From Woeseiaceae bacterium (GTDB taxonomy: Bacteria > Pseudomonadota > Gammaproteobacteria > Steroidobacterales > Woeseiaceae), in contig JAHEFD010000023.1 of NCBI GenBank assembly GCA_024640345.1, positions 1 through 37,568 on the forward strand: DNA of 37,568 bases, in the 5' to 3' direction. Below the pieces are notes generated by a model that saw nothing but the letters and a program-made list of their open reading frames with translations, ran no database searches and was not told the origin of the DNA. Position numbers and translations under genes: made by a program. Shown piece by piece: positions 25,980 to 33,699 of this stretch (its first letter is position 1; every line of letters starts with the position of its first letter).

Positions 25980-26285
25980 CTACTGAGTCATTACCCTGGC
26001 AGCCAGGTAGCCCACGATAATAACGAACGGAGCCAGTGAAGACGTTCCGAGGTACGCTGCACGATTTCTGACGGCAACGACACTGAGGAAATTACTCACG
26101 ATCGCGACGATGCCGAATCAGCGGAATGGCGGCGGGCTCAGCAAAAGATAACTGCAGAACCCGAGCGAAATTATGGCTCCCGATACTGACAGCCCGGCAT
26201 TTCGCCACGCTACACCCGCGACCTGCAGCGTGAGACCAGTGATCGCGCTGGGCCAGCCAAAGATGATCAATGGCCAATACTGCAT
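25980..26285 (-). pseudogene. Four-helix small membrane protein with one in-frame TGA
   Basis: From an ATG at 26283-26285 with the strong ribosome binding site AGGGGAG, 55 codons encode two hydrophobic helices (YWPLIIFGWPSAITGLTL and SVSGAIISLGFCSYLLL) ending in SPPPFR. Then comes TGA at 26118-26120. In the same frame, without any shift, 45 more codons encode two further helices (FGIVAIVSNFLSVVAV and LAPFVIIVGYLAARV) up to TAG at 25980-25982. The likely ancestral product is a 101-residue four-helix protein, broken by one base change, possibly TGG to TGA. I see no selenocysteine element. Function unknown. A short active product of 55 residues remains possible. Confidence 0.65.
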
Positions 26286-26446
26286 TTTTGCTCCCCTAAC
26301 CGGTTCGGGACTGTGATCGGCGATCATTCCGGCGCCGGAAGCGATCCTCCATGGTATTGGCAGATTGCGCCAACGAAAAAAGCGCTGATAACTTCCGGGG
26401 AAAGAGCGCCTGATTACATGAGGCATCGCTCGAAATGTGTAAACGA
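26286..26446. other. Short intergenic stretch
   Basis: These 161 bases lie between the start of the broken membrane protein gene and the stop of the downstream GTPase gene on the same strand. They probably contain the promoter of the broken gene. Nothing else is recognised. Confidence 0.5.
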
Positions 26447-27808
26447 CTAGCGAATACCAAGCTTTGCCTGGATTTCTTTTTTCGCCTCGCGCAACACGGT
26501 GTCCCGATCCAGGCTGTCAAGAATCTCGTTTACAACCCGCTTCGGACCACCCTCGCCCCAGGATTTGCCGTTGGAAAGGTACTTGGCCGCTATCTGCCCC
26601 ACGACATAGGTGCTGTAGTAGGCAATCGCACCCTGCGCACCGGCAGTAACGATTGTCGAGAGCCCGGCAGTACCAACCTTCAATGCGCTCGACACAAAAT
26701 GCAGCGCCCAGACCGTACCCATTAGCGCCGCCGCTTCCGCAACGATAACGCTTACGAGGGATCCGGCTTCCCTGCGACTGACTGGCAGGTCATAGACTTT
26801 TGACAAATGCATTACCATGCCGACATCGATAAAAGCGGCGGCGAACAGATCCGCAACCGGCACAGGATTGAATGCAACCGCAACGCCTTTGCCAACACAA
26901 TAAGTGCGAACGAGCTTGTCACCGATCTCTCTGCGCGCATTGAGAATTCTTTTGCCGACCTGGTCGCTCAGGTCCGACGCGAAGAGGCTTGCGTTTAACG
27001 CCGCAAGCGTCTTCCCCTCGTTCTCAACAATTTCCCACAATCGCAGACGAAGTTTTTCGACATCAGGCAATCGGTCCCGGGTGGACTGCGTTTCGTGCCC
27101 CTTGTCATCCACTTCCACGACCTGCTGCGGCCGCGGTTGCGCAGCAACGGCAATTACATCTTTCGGCTGAACGAGGCCCGTTGTTTTCTTGCGCACAGTC
27201 AGGAGCAATGATTCCAGGTCAGTTGCTGTGTAGAGGTCTGACTTGTTTAACGCGACAACGACGGGTCGTCCCTGCGCCAGAAGCGTCTTTAACGCGCTTA
27301 ATTCAGAGTCCGTCACGTCGCCGTCGATGACATAGATAACCAGGTCCGAACGACGAGCAACCTCCCTTGCCATCGCCTCGCGATCTTCGCCACCCGCCTC
27401 ATCGAGGCCCGGCGTATCGATCAGGTAAACGCCAGCCGCTTTGACCTCCGACCACGCCTCCATCGAGCTCTGTTTCGTTTCTCCATGCAGCGGGCTGACC
27501 GTAAATCTTTCTTCGCCGATCAGTGCGTTAAGGAGCGAAGACTTTCCCGTGCTGACGCGACCAAACACGGCAATATGCAGATGCCCGTGCTGCAGCTTGT
27601 CGAGCATTGCCTGTACAGATTCGTAGTCGTGTGCGAGCGCATCACGGACACCGGGAGGCAGACGTGAATCATCGATCAGTTCACGCAGGCTTTCGCGAGC
27701 AAGATCGAGGTGAGCCGAACCACCATTCGTCCCGATCTCAGTCTTTGGTTTTTGACTGGTCCAGGGCCATCCTGGCAACCTGTCGAACACCCGCCTCAAT
27801 ATGTTCAC
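26447..27808 (-). CDS. Era-like GTPase with C-terminal DUF697-type membrane region
   Basis: A 453-residue GTPase. The G1 loop GRVSTGKSSLLNAL is at about 83-96, G3 is DTPGLDEAGG, and G4 is NKSD; a switch I Thr lies in HGETKQSS. After residue about 300 comes a hydrophobic region of the DUF697 type (AVAFNPVPVADLFAAAFIDVGMVMHL, VIVAEAAALMGTVWALHF, VTAGAQGAIAYYSTYVVG), so it probably acts at the inner membrane. I choose a GTG at 27806-27808, preceded by AAGGA, which overlaps the upstream gene by 71 bp. An ATG at 27859 is possible but has a weak ribosome binding site and 122 bp overlap. Function unknown; it pairs with the GTPase gene just upstream. Confidence 0.82.
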   Translation of the reverse strand: MNILRRVFDRLPGWPWTSQKPKTEIGTNGGSAHLDLARESLRELIDDSRLPPGVRDALAHDYESVQAMLDKLQHGHLHIAVFGRVSTGKSSLLNALIGEERFTVSPLHGETKQSSMEAWSEVKAAGVYLIDTPGLDEAGGEDREAMAREVARRSDLVIYVIDGDVTDSELSALKTLLAQGRPVVVALNKSDLYTATDLESLLLTVRKKTTGLVQPKDVIAVAAQPRPQQVVEVDDKGHETQSTRDRLPDVEKLRLRLWEIVENEGKTLAALNASLFASDLSDQVGKRILNARREIGDKLVRTYCVGKGVAVAFNPVPVADLFAAAFIDVGMVMHLSKVYDLPVSRREAGSLVSVIVAEAAALMGTVWALHFVSSALKVGTAGLSTIVTAGAQGAIAYYSTYVVGQIAAKYLSNGKSWGEGGPKRVVNEILDSLDRDTVLREAKKEIQAKLGIR

Positions 27809-29228
27809 TGATTCCTTCCTCGAATTCCTTCGCCGCCGTTCCCGGGTCGAGCTCGCCATGTTTCTTTAACGTCAGGACGAGGCTTCGACCGAGCGCGTCG
27901 AATATGAGTCCGTAGGCTACCGCATGCACGAGCCCGCCGGCGACTGTTCCGACCCCGGGAAATGCCTTCAGGCCATTGCCGGCAACGGCAAGACTCAAGG
28001 GCAATGCCTTGCCTGCCCTGCTCTGGCTCAGGTTAAGGAAATCCTCTACGTCTATGTCGCGCGGCGCTGCGCCGAACAGGTTACACAATTCGCGGGTCAT
28101 CGCAGTTCCAATGTATCCCTGGATGATGACATCGGTGCCGGGACTGACTGCGGCGAGCGCGCCGACAACCGCCTTGCGAGTCGAACTTCGAATGATTTGC
28201 TGCGCGCGTAAATCCCGATACTCGCCTTCGGCCGCGGCGAGCTTTTCTGCAGCCAGCCGAAAAACCGCCCTGTCCCTGCGTATGTCGAGCGATGCTACTT
28301 CGCTTTCAAGCAGTCGATTGATCGCGACAACGAGTACGCCGATGTCTGCCGGCTGCTGCCGCCTTACTGCAGTTTCGCTGCCACCCCTTCGTTCTATGAC
28401 GTCAACGTTACCGCCGGCGCTGACGGCGACCACCTGGTCGCGATCGAATTCACTGCCGAGATCGCCCAGGTGATCCAGCAATCGTTCCATCAGTAGCGCC
28501 TGTTCGTCGCGATTGTATCGGTCGGACTTGTTCATCACGAGGATCAGGGGCTTGCCGAGTGCCAACAACCATTGCACTGCCTGGCTTTCATTGCGCGTCA
28601 AATCGCCGTCGCAGACAAAGAGGACAATCTGTGCACGCTGCGCCTCCTCGACGGCGATCCTGTCAAGTTCACCTTCCAGGCCACCGGTGCCCGGCACATC
28701 GGTTAGCAGGATTTGTGTGCCATGCTCATTGCGCCACCGATAGTGCCGAATATCGATCGTCGATCCACCGACCGGGCTGATTGCAACATCGGCGTCCGGC
28801 ACGAGCGCCTTGATTAAAGAACTTTTACCTGACGATATTTCGCCGAAGAAACACAAATGAATTGAACCGCTTTCCTGCCTTGCAGCGAGTTCCCGGAGTT
28901 CTGCCTGTGCGCCCGTTACATCAACGCCGGATTTTTCTGCTTCGCGCAATCGTTGCTCGATATCGACTTTGCGCAGCGGCTGATCGGTCTTGCCTTTGGG
29001 CAGGATTTTCCTCTTTACAACCAGGCGAAAAATCAGCCCGATGGCAATGATAATGAGGATCGTCATTACGGCGACATAGCCGTAGAGGATAAAGCGCGGC
29101 CCCTGTACCAGGCGGTCCCAGACGTTCAGCGCCGACTCGGTGACGAACAGCAACGCAGCGATTGCGATGATGAAGACGAGCAGGATAAGCAGCCCGACTG
29201 AGAGCCTGAGAAATCGATCCAGTTTCAT
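27738..29228 (-). CDS. Membrane-anchored Era-like GTPase with DUF697-type C-terminus
   Basis: A 496-residue GTPase with two N-terminal membrane helices (about 8-30 and 46-70), G1 GEISSGKSS at 129-137, G3 DVPGTGG and G4 NKSD. The C-terminal half has a DUF697-like hydrophobic part (VSPGTDVIIQGYIGTAMTREL, ALPLSLAVAGNGLKAFPGVGTVAGGLVHAVAYGL). The layout resembles YcjF-type membrane proteins joined to a GTPase domain. The ATG has no clear ribosome binding site and lies close to the divergent amidohydrolase gene (45-bp gap), so translation may be leaderless or weak. Its 3' end overlaps the downstream GTPase gene. Role unknown; membrane remodelling or stress signalling would be guesses. Confidence 0.85.
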   Translation of the reverse strand: MKLDRFLRLSVGLLILLVFIIAIAALLFVTESALNVWDRLVQGPRFILYGYVAVMTILIIIAIGLIFRLVVKRKILPKGKTDQPLRKVDIEQRLREAEKSGVDVTGAQAELRELAARQESGSIHLCFFGEISSGKSSLIKALVPDADVAISPVGGSTIDIRHYRWRNEHGTQILLTDVPGTGGLEGELDRIAVEEAQRAQIVLFVCDGDLTRNESQAVQWLLALGKPLILVMNKSDRYNRDEQALLMERLLDHLGDLGSEFDRDQVVAVSAGGNVDVIERRGGSETAVRRQQPADIGVLVVAINRLLESEVASLDIRRDRAVFRLAAEKLAAAEGEYRDLRAQQIIRSSTRKAVVGALAAVSPGTDVIIQGYIGTAMTRELCNLFGAAPRDIDVEDFLNLSQSRAGKALPLSLAVAGNGLKAFPGVGTVAGGLVHAVAYGLIFDALGRSLVLTLKKHGELDPGTAAKEFEEGISEHIEAGVRQVARMALDQSKTKD

Positions 29229-29256
29229 GCGGTCATAATAACCAGGTAGAGGTTCT

Positions 29257-29273
29257 CCACGTATACTACGTGG
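29257..29273. promoter_or_regulatory. Interrupted palindrome abutting the amidohydrolase start
   Basis: CCACGTA-TAC-TACGTGG is a perfect 7-bp inverted repeat around 3 bases, ending at the base before ATG 29274. It contains TATACT (29262-29267), a good -10 hexamer. The whole divergent gap is only 45 bp, so one protein bound here could affect both directions. Confidence 0.45.
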
Positions 29274-30953
29274 ATGAACATGCTAAATCGAAGTACTACT
29301 GCATCCTTATTGGCCATCATTGCTGCGTGCGGCGTTGCCGCGTGCTCACAGACTGAGGAGCCGGCCAGCGCAAACCTGGTCGTCAGGGATGCTCGCATCT
29401 GGACGGGTAACACCGAGCAACCATGGGCACAAGCGCTGGCCACTCGTGGTGACGAGATTATCGTCGTTGGCGCCAATGCCGACGTCGATTCGCTGATCGG
29501 CGAAGATACCGTAGTAATTTCCGTACCGGGCAGCATGCTGGTACCGGGCTTTATCGATACCCATGTGCACTTTATATCCGGGGGATCCGGCCTGGCGTCA
29601 GTTCAGCTTCGTGACGCCGCGACGCCGGAGGATTTTTCGGCTCGCATCGGTGCATTCGCCAAAACCATAGAGCCCGGCGAATGGATTATGTATGGCGACT
29701 GGGATCACACGCTGTGGGGCGGTGACCTGCCCCGCCGGGACTGGATTGATGCCGTCACGCCCGACAACCCCGTCTGGGTTTACCGGCTGGACGGCCATAT
29801 GGCACTGGCCAATACGATGGCACTGGAACTGGCCGGTGTCGATGCAGATTCCGCTGACATCGACGGCGGCACAATTGTCCGCTACGAGGACGGCCGCCCC
29901 ACCGGCATCCTGAAGGACAATGCGATGTTGCTGGTTGAAGAGGCTATCCCCGAGGCGGCGGCAGACAAGCTGGATCGCGAAGCGAAAGCCGCGATGAAAC
30001 ACGTGGCAGCAAACGGCGTCACGTCCGTTCATGACATGGCCGGATGGGACAGCCTCGCGACCTACAGGCGCGCGGAAATCAGGGGCGATCTCATCACCAG
30101 GATCTACTCCGTCGTGCCCCTGCGCGACTGGCAGCGGCTGCGCGACGAGGTCGAACAGCGCGGTACTGGCAATCAGTGGCTTCGTATCGGTGGGCTAAAG
30201 GGATTCATGGACGGTTCACTCGGTTCGCATACCGCGGCCATGCTCGAGCCATTTACCGATGCACCCGAGGACAAAGGATTCCTGATTAACGAACTCGATG
30301 ACATGCGCGAGTGGGTCATCGGGGCCGATGCTGCCGGGCTGCAGGTAATGGTACATGCGATCGGTGACAGCGCCATTCGCGACCTGCTCGAAATCTATCT
30401 CGATGCGGTCGACGCCAACGGCGAGCGTGATCGTCGCTTTCGTATGGAGCACGCACAACATATTGCGCCCGGAGACATCGAACGTTTCGCGGTCCAGGAC
30501 GTCATTGCCAGTATGCAGCCGTACCACGCAATCGACGACGGACGCTGGGCCGAAGAAGTCATAGGTCCGGAGCGAGCAAAAACGACCTATGCTTTCCGTT
30601 CCCTTATCGATGCGGGAGCGCACGTCTCCTTCGGCAGCGACTGGTCAGTCGCTCCGGCAACACCGATTGAAGGTATCTACGCAGCCGTCACGCGCCGGAC
30701 GCTGGACGAAGCGAATCCCGATGGCTGGGTTCCCGCGCAGAAAATCACAGTCGAGCAGGCACTTCGTGCGTACACAAGCGTCGGCGCCTACGCGTCTTTC
30801 GAAGAGGACTTAAAGGGAATGCTGAAACCGGGCATGCTCGCTGACTTCGTCTTGCTCGACCGGGACCTGACCACAATTCCGGCGGAGTCGATTCGCGACA
30901 CCCGGGTTCTGAAAACAGTGGTTGGCGGCACGGTCGTTTTCGAACGTAACTAA
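29274..30953 (+). CDS. YtcJ-like amidohydrolase lipoprotein
   Basis: A 559-residue metal-dependent hydrolase of the amidohydrolase family 3. The signal peptide ends in the lipobox VAAC with Cys24, so it is a membrane-bound lipoprotein. Metal-binding and family motifs: VPGFIDTHVHF, YRLDGHMALANTMAL, GGLKGFMDGSLGSHTAAM, VHAIGDSAIRD, MEHAQH and SFGSDWSV. The end KPGMLADFVLLDRDLTTIP is typical of this group. The substrate, perhaps an N-acyl or N-formyl compound, is unknown. Starts at 29274 or 29280 are both possible; neither has a standard ribosome binding site. It lies 103 bp before the efflux operon. Confidence 0.9.
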   Translation: MNMLNRSTTASLLAIIAACGVAACSQTEEPASANLVVRDARIWTGNTEQPWAQALATRGDEIIVVGANADVDSLIGEDTVVISVPGSMLVPGFIDTHVHFISGGSGLASVQLRDAATPEDFSARIGAFAKTIEPGEWIMYGDWDHTLWGGDLPRRDWIDAVTPDNPVWVYRLDGHMALANTMALELAGVDADSADIDGGTIVRYEDGRPTGILKDNAMLLVEEAIPEAAADKLDREAKAAMKHVAANGVTSVHDMAGWDSLATYRRAEIRGDLITRIYSVVPLRDWQRLRDEVEQRGTGNQWLRIGGLKGFMDGSLGSHTAAMLEPFTDAPEDKGFLINELDDMREWVIGADAAGLQVMVHAIGDSAIRDLLEIYLDAVDANGERDRRFRMEHAQHIAPGDIERFAVQDVIASMQPYHAIDDGRWAEEVIGPERAKTTYAFRSLIDAGAHVSFGSDWSVAPATPIEGIYAAVTRRTLDEANPDGWVPAQKITVEQALRAYTSVGAYASFEEDLKGMLKPGMLADFVLLDRDLTTIPAESIRDTRVLKTVVGGTVVFERN

Positions 30954-30967
30954 TTGTTGCAGTTTGT

Positions 30968-30992
30968 AAAGAAGCGATAAGAACGCTTCTTT
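30968..30992. terminator. Hairpin after the amidohydrolase gene
   Basis: A perfect 9-bp stem AAAGAAGCG (30968-30976) and CGCTTCTTT (30984-30992) with a 7-base loop, 15 bp after the stop codon. No further T run follows the stem beyond its own TTT. It is probably a weak terminator or mRNA-end structure separating this gene from the efflux operon; an operator is possible. Confidence 0.55.
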
Positions 30993-31056
30993 GCGGCGCC
31001 CGTTCTTGGGATACTAGCGGCCCGTCTACCGTCTGGCAGCCCGCTGCTGCCTGCTA

Positions 31057-32442
31057 TTGGGTAACTCTTTGTTTTTAAAATACTTTCCATTCGCACTAAT
31101 CGCTGCACTCGCGGGTTGCAGCCACTCCGCTATTACACCGGAGACCGCGGATCCGCAATTTCCGGCCGCCTGGGCCCGTGGTGGCGATCTGGGTTCGGTG
31201 GAGCTCAACTGGCTGGAGAACTTCGACCACCCCCTGCTGGGCGGCCTCGTCGGGGAAGCGATTGCGAACAATTATGCCCTGGCACAGGAACGGACACGCC
31301 TTTACCAGGCAGAACAGACGGTCGTCATCACCCGGGCGAATCGATTTCCGACGCTCGACGTATCCATTGACGGTTCGCGGAGGCACACAGAAAGCAGCCA
31401 GGGGACCGCCGCGACATTGCAGTCGTTCAGCGCCGGCATTGACGGCCGCTGGGAAGTGGACCTGTGGGGACGCCTGAGCAAGGAACAACAGGCAGCACAG
31501 CTCGCCCTGGAGGCGCAACGTGCCAGCCTGCAATCCGCGGAACGAAGCATTGCCGCGACAACAGCCGCCGCTTTCTTCGACGTCATGCAGGGGAAACAGT
31601 TGCTGGAAGTTGCCAGGAGACGCCTCGATATCGCGATCGAAAGTCACGATATTGTTGCAAGCGGCTACCGGCAGGGACTCAACAGCGCACTCGATCTTTA
31701 CCTCGCTCGCAACCAGGTCGAACGTGAAAATGCAGGCTATGCCCAACAGGAGCAGACCTATTCCGAATCGGTCACCAACCTGCAGCTCACACTAGCCCGC
31801 TATCCGGACGGACATATGGAAATCGAGGGTCAGTTGCCCGTGATCACCGAGCCGCTTCCAACCGGACTGCCGTCGGAACTGCTGACTCGCCGTCCCGATG
31901 TGCAGGAAGCCTGGCTGAACCTGCTGGCTGCCGACGCCGATCTTGCATCGGCACATAAAGCGCGTTTTCCGAGCCTGTCACTGGTTGGCAGCAGCGGCGT
32001 AACCTCGCTCGAATTCTCCGACCTGCTCGACAGCAATAACAGTTTCTGGTCAATCGCGGGCGGCGTGACGCAACCCTTGTTCAATGCCGGCCGACTACGG
32101 GCATTCGAAAACCAGGCAGCCGCGCGTGTCGAACTGGCCGAACAACAGTATCTGCAACTGGTTTACCGTGCGTTCGCCGATGTCGAAAATGCCATATCCC
32201 GAAGTGCATCGCTAAAACAGCGTTATGAATCGTTTCTTGAAGCACAAACCAATTCGCGGGCCGCGCTGGAACTGGCGCTTGAACAATATCAGCGGGGACT
32301 GGTCTCTTATACAACGGTCCTGGAATCACAACGGCAGGCGTTTGATGCAGAGGCAACCGTGGTTCAGCTGAGAAACCAGTTGCTGCAAAACAGAATTTCC
32401 CTTTTCCTTTCTTTGGGCGGCGAGTTTTCGACCGAGTATTGA
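31057..32442 (+). CDS. OprM/NodT-type outer-membrane efflux lipoprotein
   Basis: A 461-residue outer-membrane channel of RND systems. The lipobox LAGC places Cys21 as the lipid-modified residue. Typical features are WLENFDHPLLGGLVGEAIANNYAL, RWEVDLWGRLSKEQQAAQLALEAQRA, LTRRPDVQEAWLNLLAADADLASAHKARFPSLSLVGS, TQPLFNAGRLRAFENQAAARVELAEQQYLQLV and YTTVLESQRQAFDAE. The start is uncertain: the frame begins with TTG at 31057, another TTG lies at 31069, and neither has a good ribosome binding site. It is first of a three-gene efflux operon; the adaptor gene follows after 6 bp. Confidence 0.9.
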   Translation: MGNSLFLKYFPFALIAALAGCSHSAITPETADPQFPAAWARGGDLGSVELNWLENFDHPLLGGLVGEAIANNYALAQERTRLYQAEQTVVITRANRFPTLDVSIDGSRRHTESSQGTAATLQSFSAGIDGRWEVDLWGRLSKEQQAAQLALEAQRASLQSAERSIAATTAAAFFDVMQGKQLLEVARRRLDIAIESHDIVASGYRQGLNSALDLYLARNQVERENAGYAQQEQTYSESVTNLQLTLARYPDGHMEIEGQLPVITEPLPTGLPSELLTRRPDVQEAWLNLLAADADLASAHKARFPSLSLVGSSGVTSLEFSDLLDSNNSFWSIAGGVTQPLFNAGRLRAFENQAAARVELAEQQYLQLVYRAFADVENAISRSASLKQRYESFLEAQTNSRAALELALEQYQRGLVSYTTVLESQRQAFDAEATVVQLRNQLLQNRISLFLSLGGEFSTEY

Positions 32443-32448
32443 TTTCCA

Positions 32449-33699
32449 ATGACCTCTTTAAGCAAAAAGCTGATACCCGTCGCCATTTTTGGCGCGTTAA
32501 TAGCCATCGCAATGCTGATTCGGATGAACCCTCCCGATACGCAACAGCGCGAACCATTTGCCGGCCCGCAGATGGTGGTCGAAACCATGCCGGTCGAGAC
32601 AGGCAATTACCAGGTCAGGCTGCAGAGTTATGGCACGGTGCAGCCACGGACTCGCAGCATTCTGGTCGCCCAGGTTGGCGGACAAATCATCTCCGTCAAT
32701 GAAAACGTTCGGAACGGTGGATTCTTTGAAAACGGCGATGTACTGGCGCGCATAGACCCGCGCGACTACGAGGCTGATGTTCGCATTTCGGAGGCATCGC
32801 TGGCCGATGCCCGCCAGGCACTGGCAGAAGCCGAGGCAAGGACAAACCAGGCCCGCGAGGACTGGGAGCGACTCGGCAACAGTGGTGATGCGCCGGACCT
32901 GGTGCTGCGCATCCCCCAGCTCGAAGCGGCGAAAGCGCGAATAAGTTCCGCGGAGTCCGCTCTCAACAAGGCCAAGCTGGACCTCGAACGCACGCAGATT
33001 GTCGCTCCATTTGCCGGGCGCGTACTGAGGAAGCTGGTCGACATTGGCCAGGTGGTTTCACAAAACACGCAGCTTGCAGAAATCTACGCCACGGACGTTG
33101 TCGAGATTCGCCTGCCATTGCGGAATCGCGACCTGGGTTTCATTGATTTACCGGAGAGCTTTCGCTTTTCCGAGTCTCGTGAGGTTGCCGATATTGACGT
33201 AACGATTCGCTCTGACCTGATTGGAGACGACTCCTGGAACGCCAGGCTGGTCCGCACCGAGGGAGCAATCGACGAATCTGCACGGCAACTGCACGTCATC
33301 GCACAGATTGACGACCCGTTCGGCAAACCAAGGGACGGACGCTCGCCCCTGAAAATTGGCCAGTACGTCACTGCCGAAATACCCGGCGTTGAACTCGACA
33401 ACGCGCTGGTCATTTCAAACAATACGATTTACCAGGGAAGCTACGTGTATGTCGTCGAGGACGGACTCCTGCGCCGCAAGGACATTGTCATTGCCTGGCA
33501 AAACGACGTTGATGCCGTTATTGAAAGCGGCCTGTCGAACGGCGATCAGCTGGTAACGACGCCACTCGGCCAGGTGACCTCTGGCATACGGGTAGCAATA
33601 GCTGGCGCCGAGGGCGCGAATCGCCGGGCCGGCGCCCCTGGCAGGCCGCCCGCAGACGGCGAGAAGATGGGTAAACCGGAAGAAGGAACAGCGCAATGA
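32449..33699 (+). CDS. RND efflux periplasmic adaptor (HlyD-like)
   Basis: A 416-residue membrane-fusion protein. One N-terminal membrane anchor (LIPVAIFGALIAIAMLI) is followed by the lipoyl half GTVQPRTRSILVAQVGGQIISVNENV, a helical hairpin rich in Ala, Glu and Arg (about 100-170), the second lipoyl half IVAPFAGRVLRKLVDIGQVVS and barrel domains. The C-terminal tail (GANRRAGAPGRPPADGEKMG) is rich in Gly, Pro and charge and probably disordered. Its stop overlaps the pump start by 4 bp (ATGA), so the two are surely coexpressed. It carries none of the metal-binding extras of the cusB protein in this window. Confidence 0.92.
   Translation: MTSLSKKLIPVAIFGALIAIAMLIRMNPPDTQQREPFAGPQMVVETMPVETGNYQVRLQSYGTVQPRTRSILVAQVGGQIISVNENVRNGGFFENGDVLARIDPRDYEADVRISEASLADARQALAEAEARTNQAREDWERLGNSGDAPDLVLRIPQLEAAKARISSAESALNKAKLDLERTQIVAPFAGRVLRKLVDIGQVVSQNTQLAEIYATDVVEIRLPLRNRDLGFIDLPESFRFSESREVADIDVTIRSDLIGDDSWNARLVRTEGAIDESARQLHVIAQIDDPFGKPRDGRSPLKIGQYVTAEIPGVELDNALVISNNTIYQGSYVYVVEDGLLRRKDIVIAWQNDVDAVIESGLSNGDQLVTTPLGQVTSGIRVAIAGAEGANRRAGAPGRPPADGEKMGKPEEGTAQ

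Noticed and set aside
26118-26120. Selenocysteine or programmed recoding at the in-frame TGA
   Set aside because: No selenocysteine insertion-like hairpin is apparent right after the TGA and the surrounding protein is a plain membrane protein; a point mutation is simpler.
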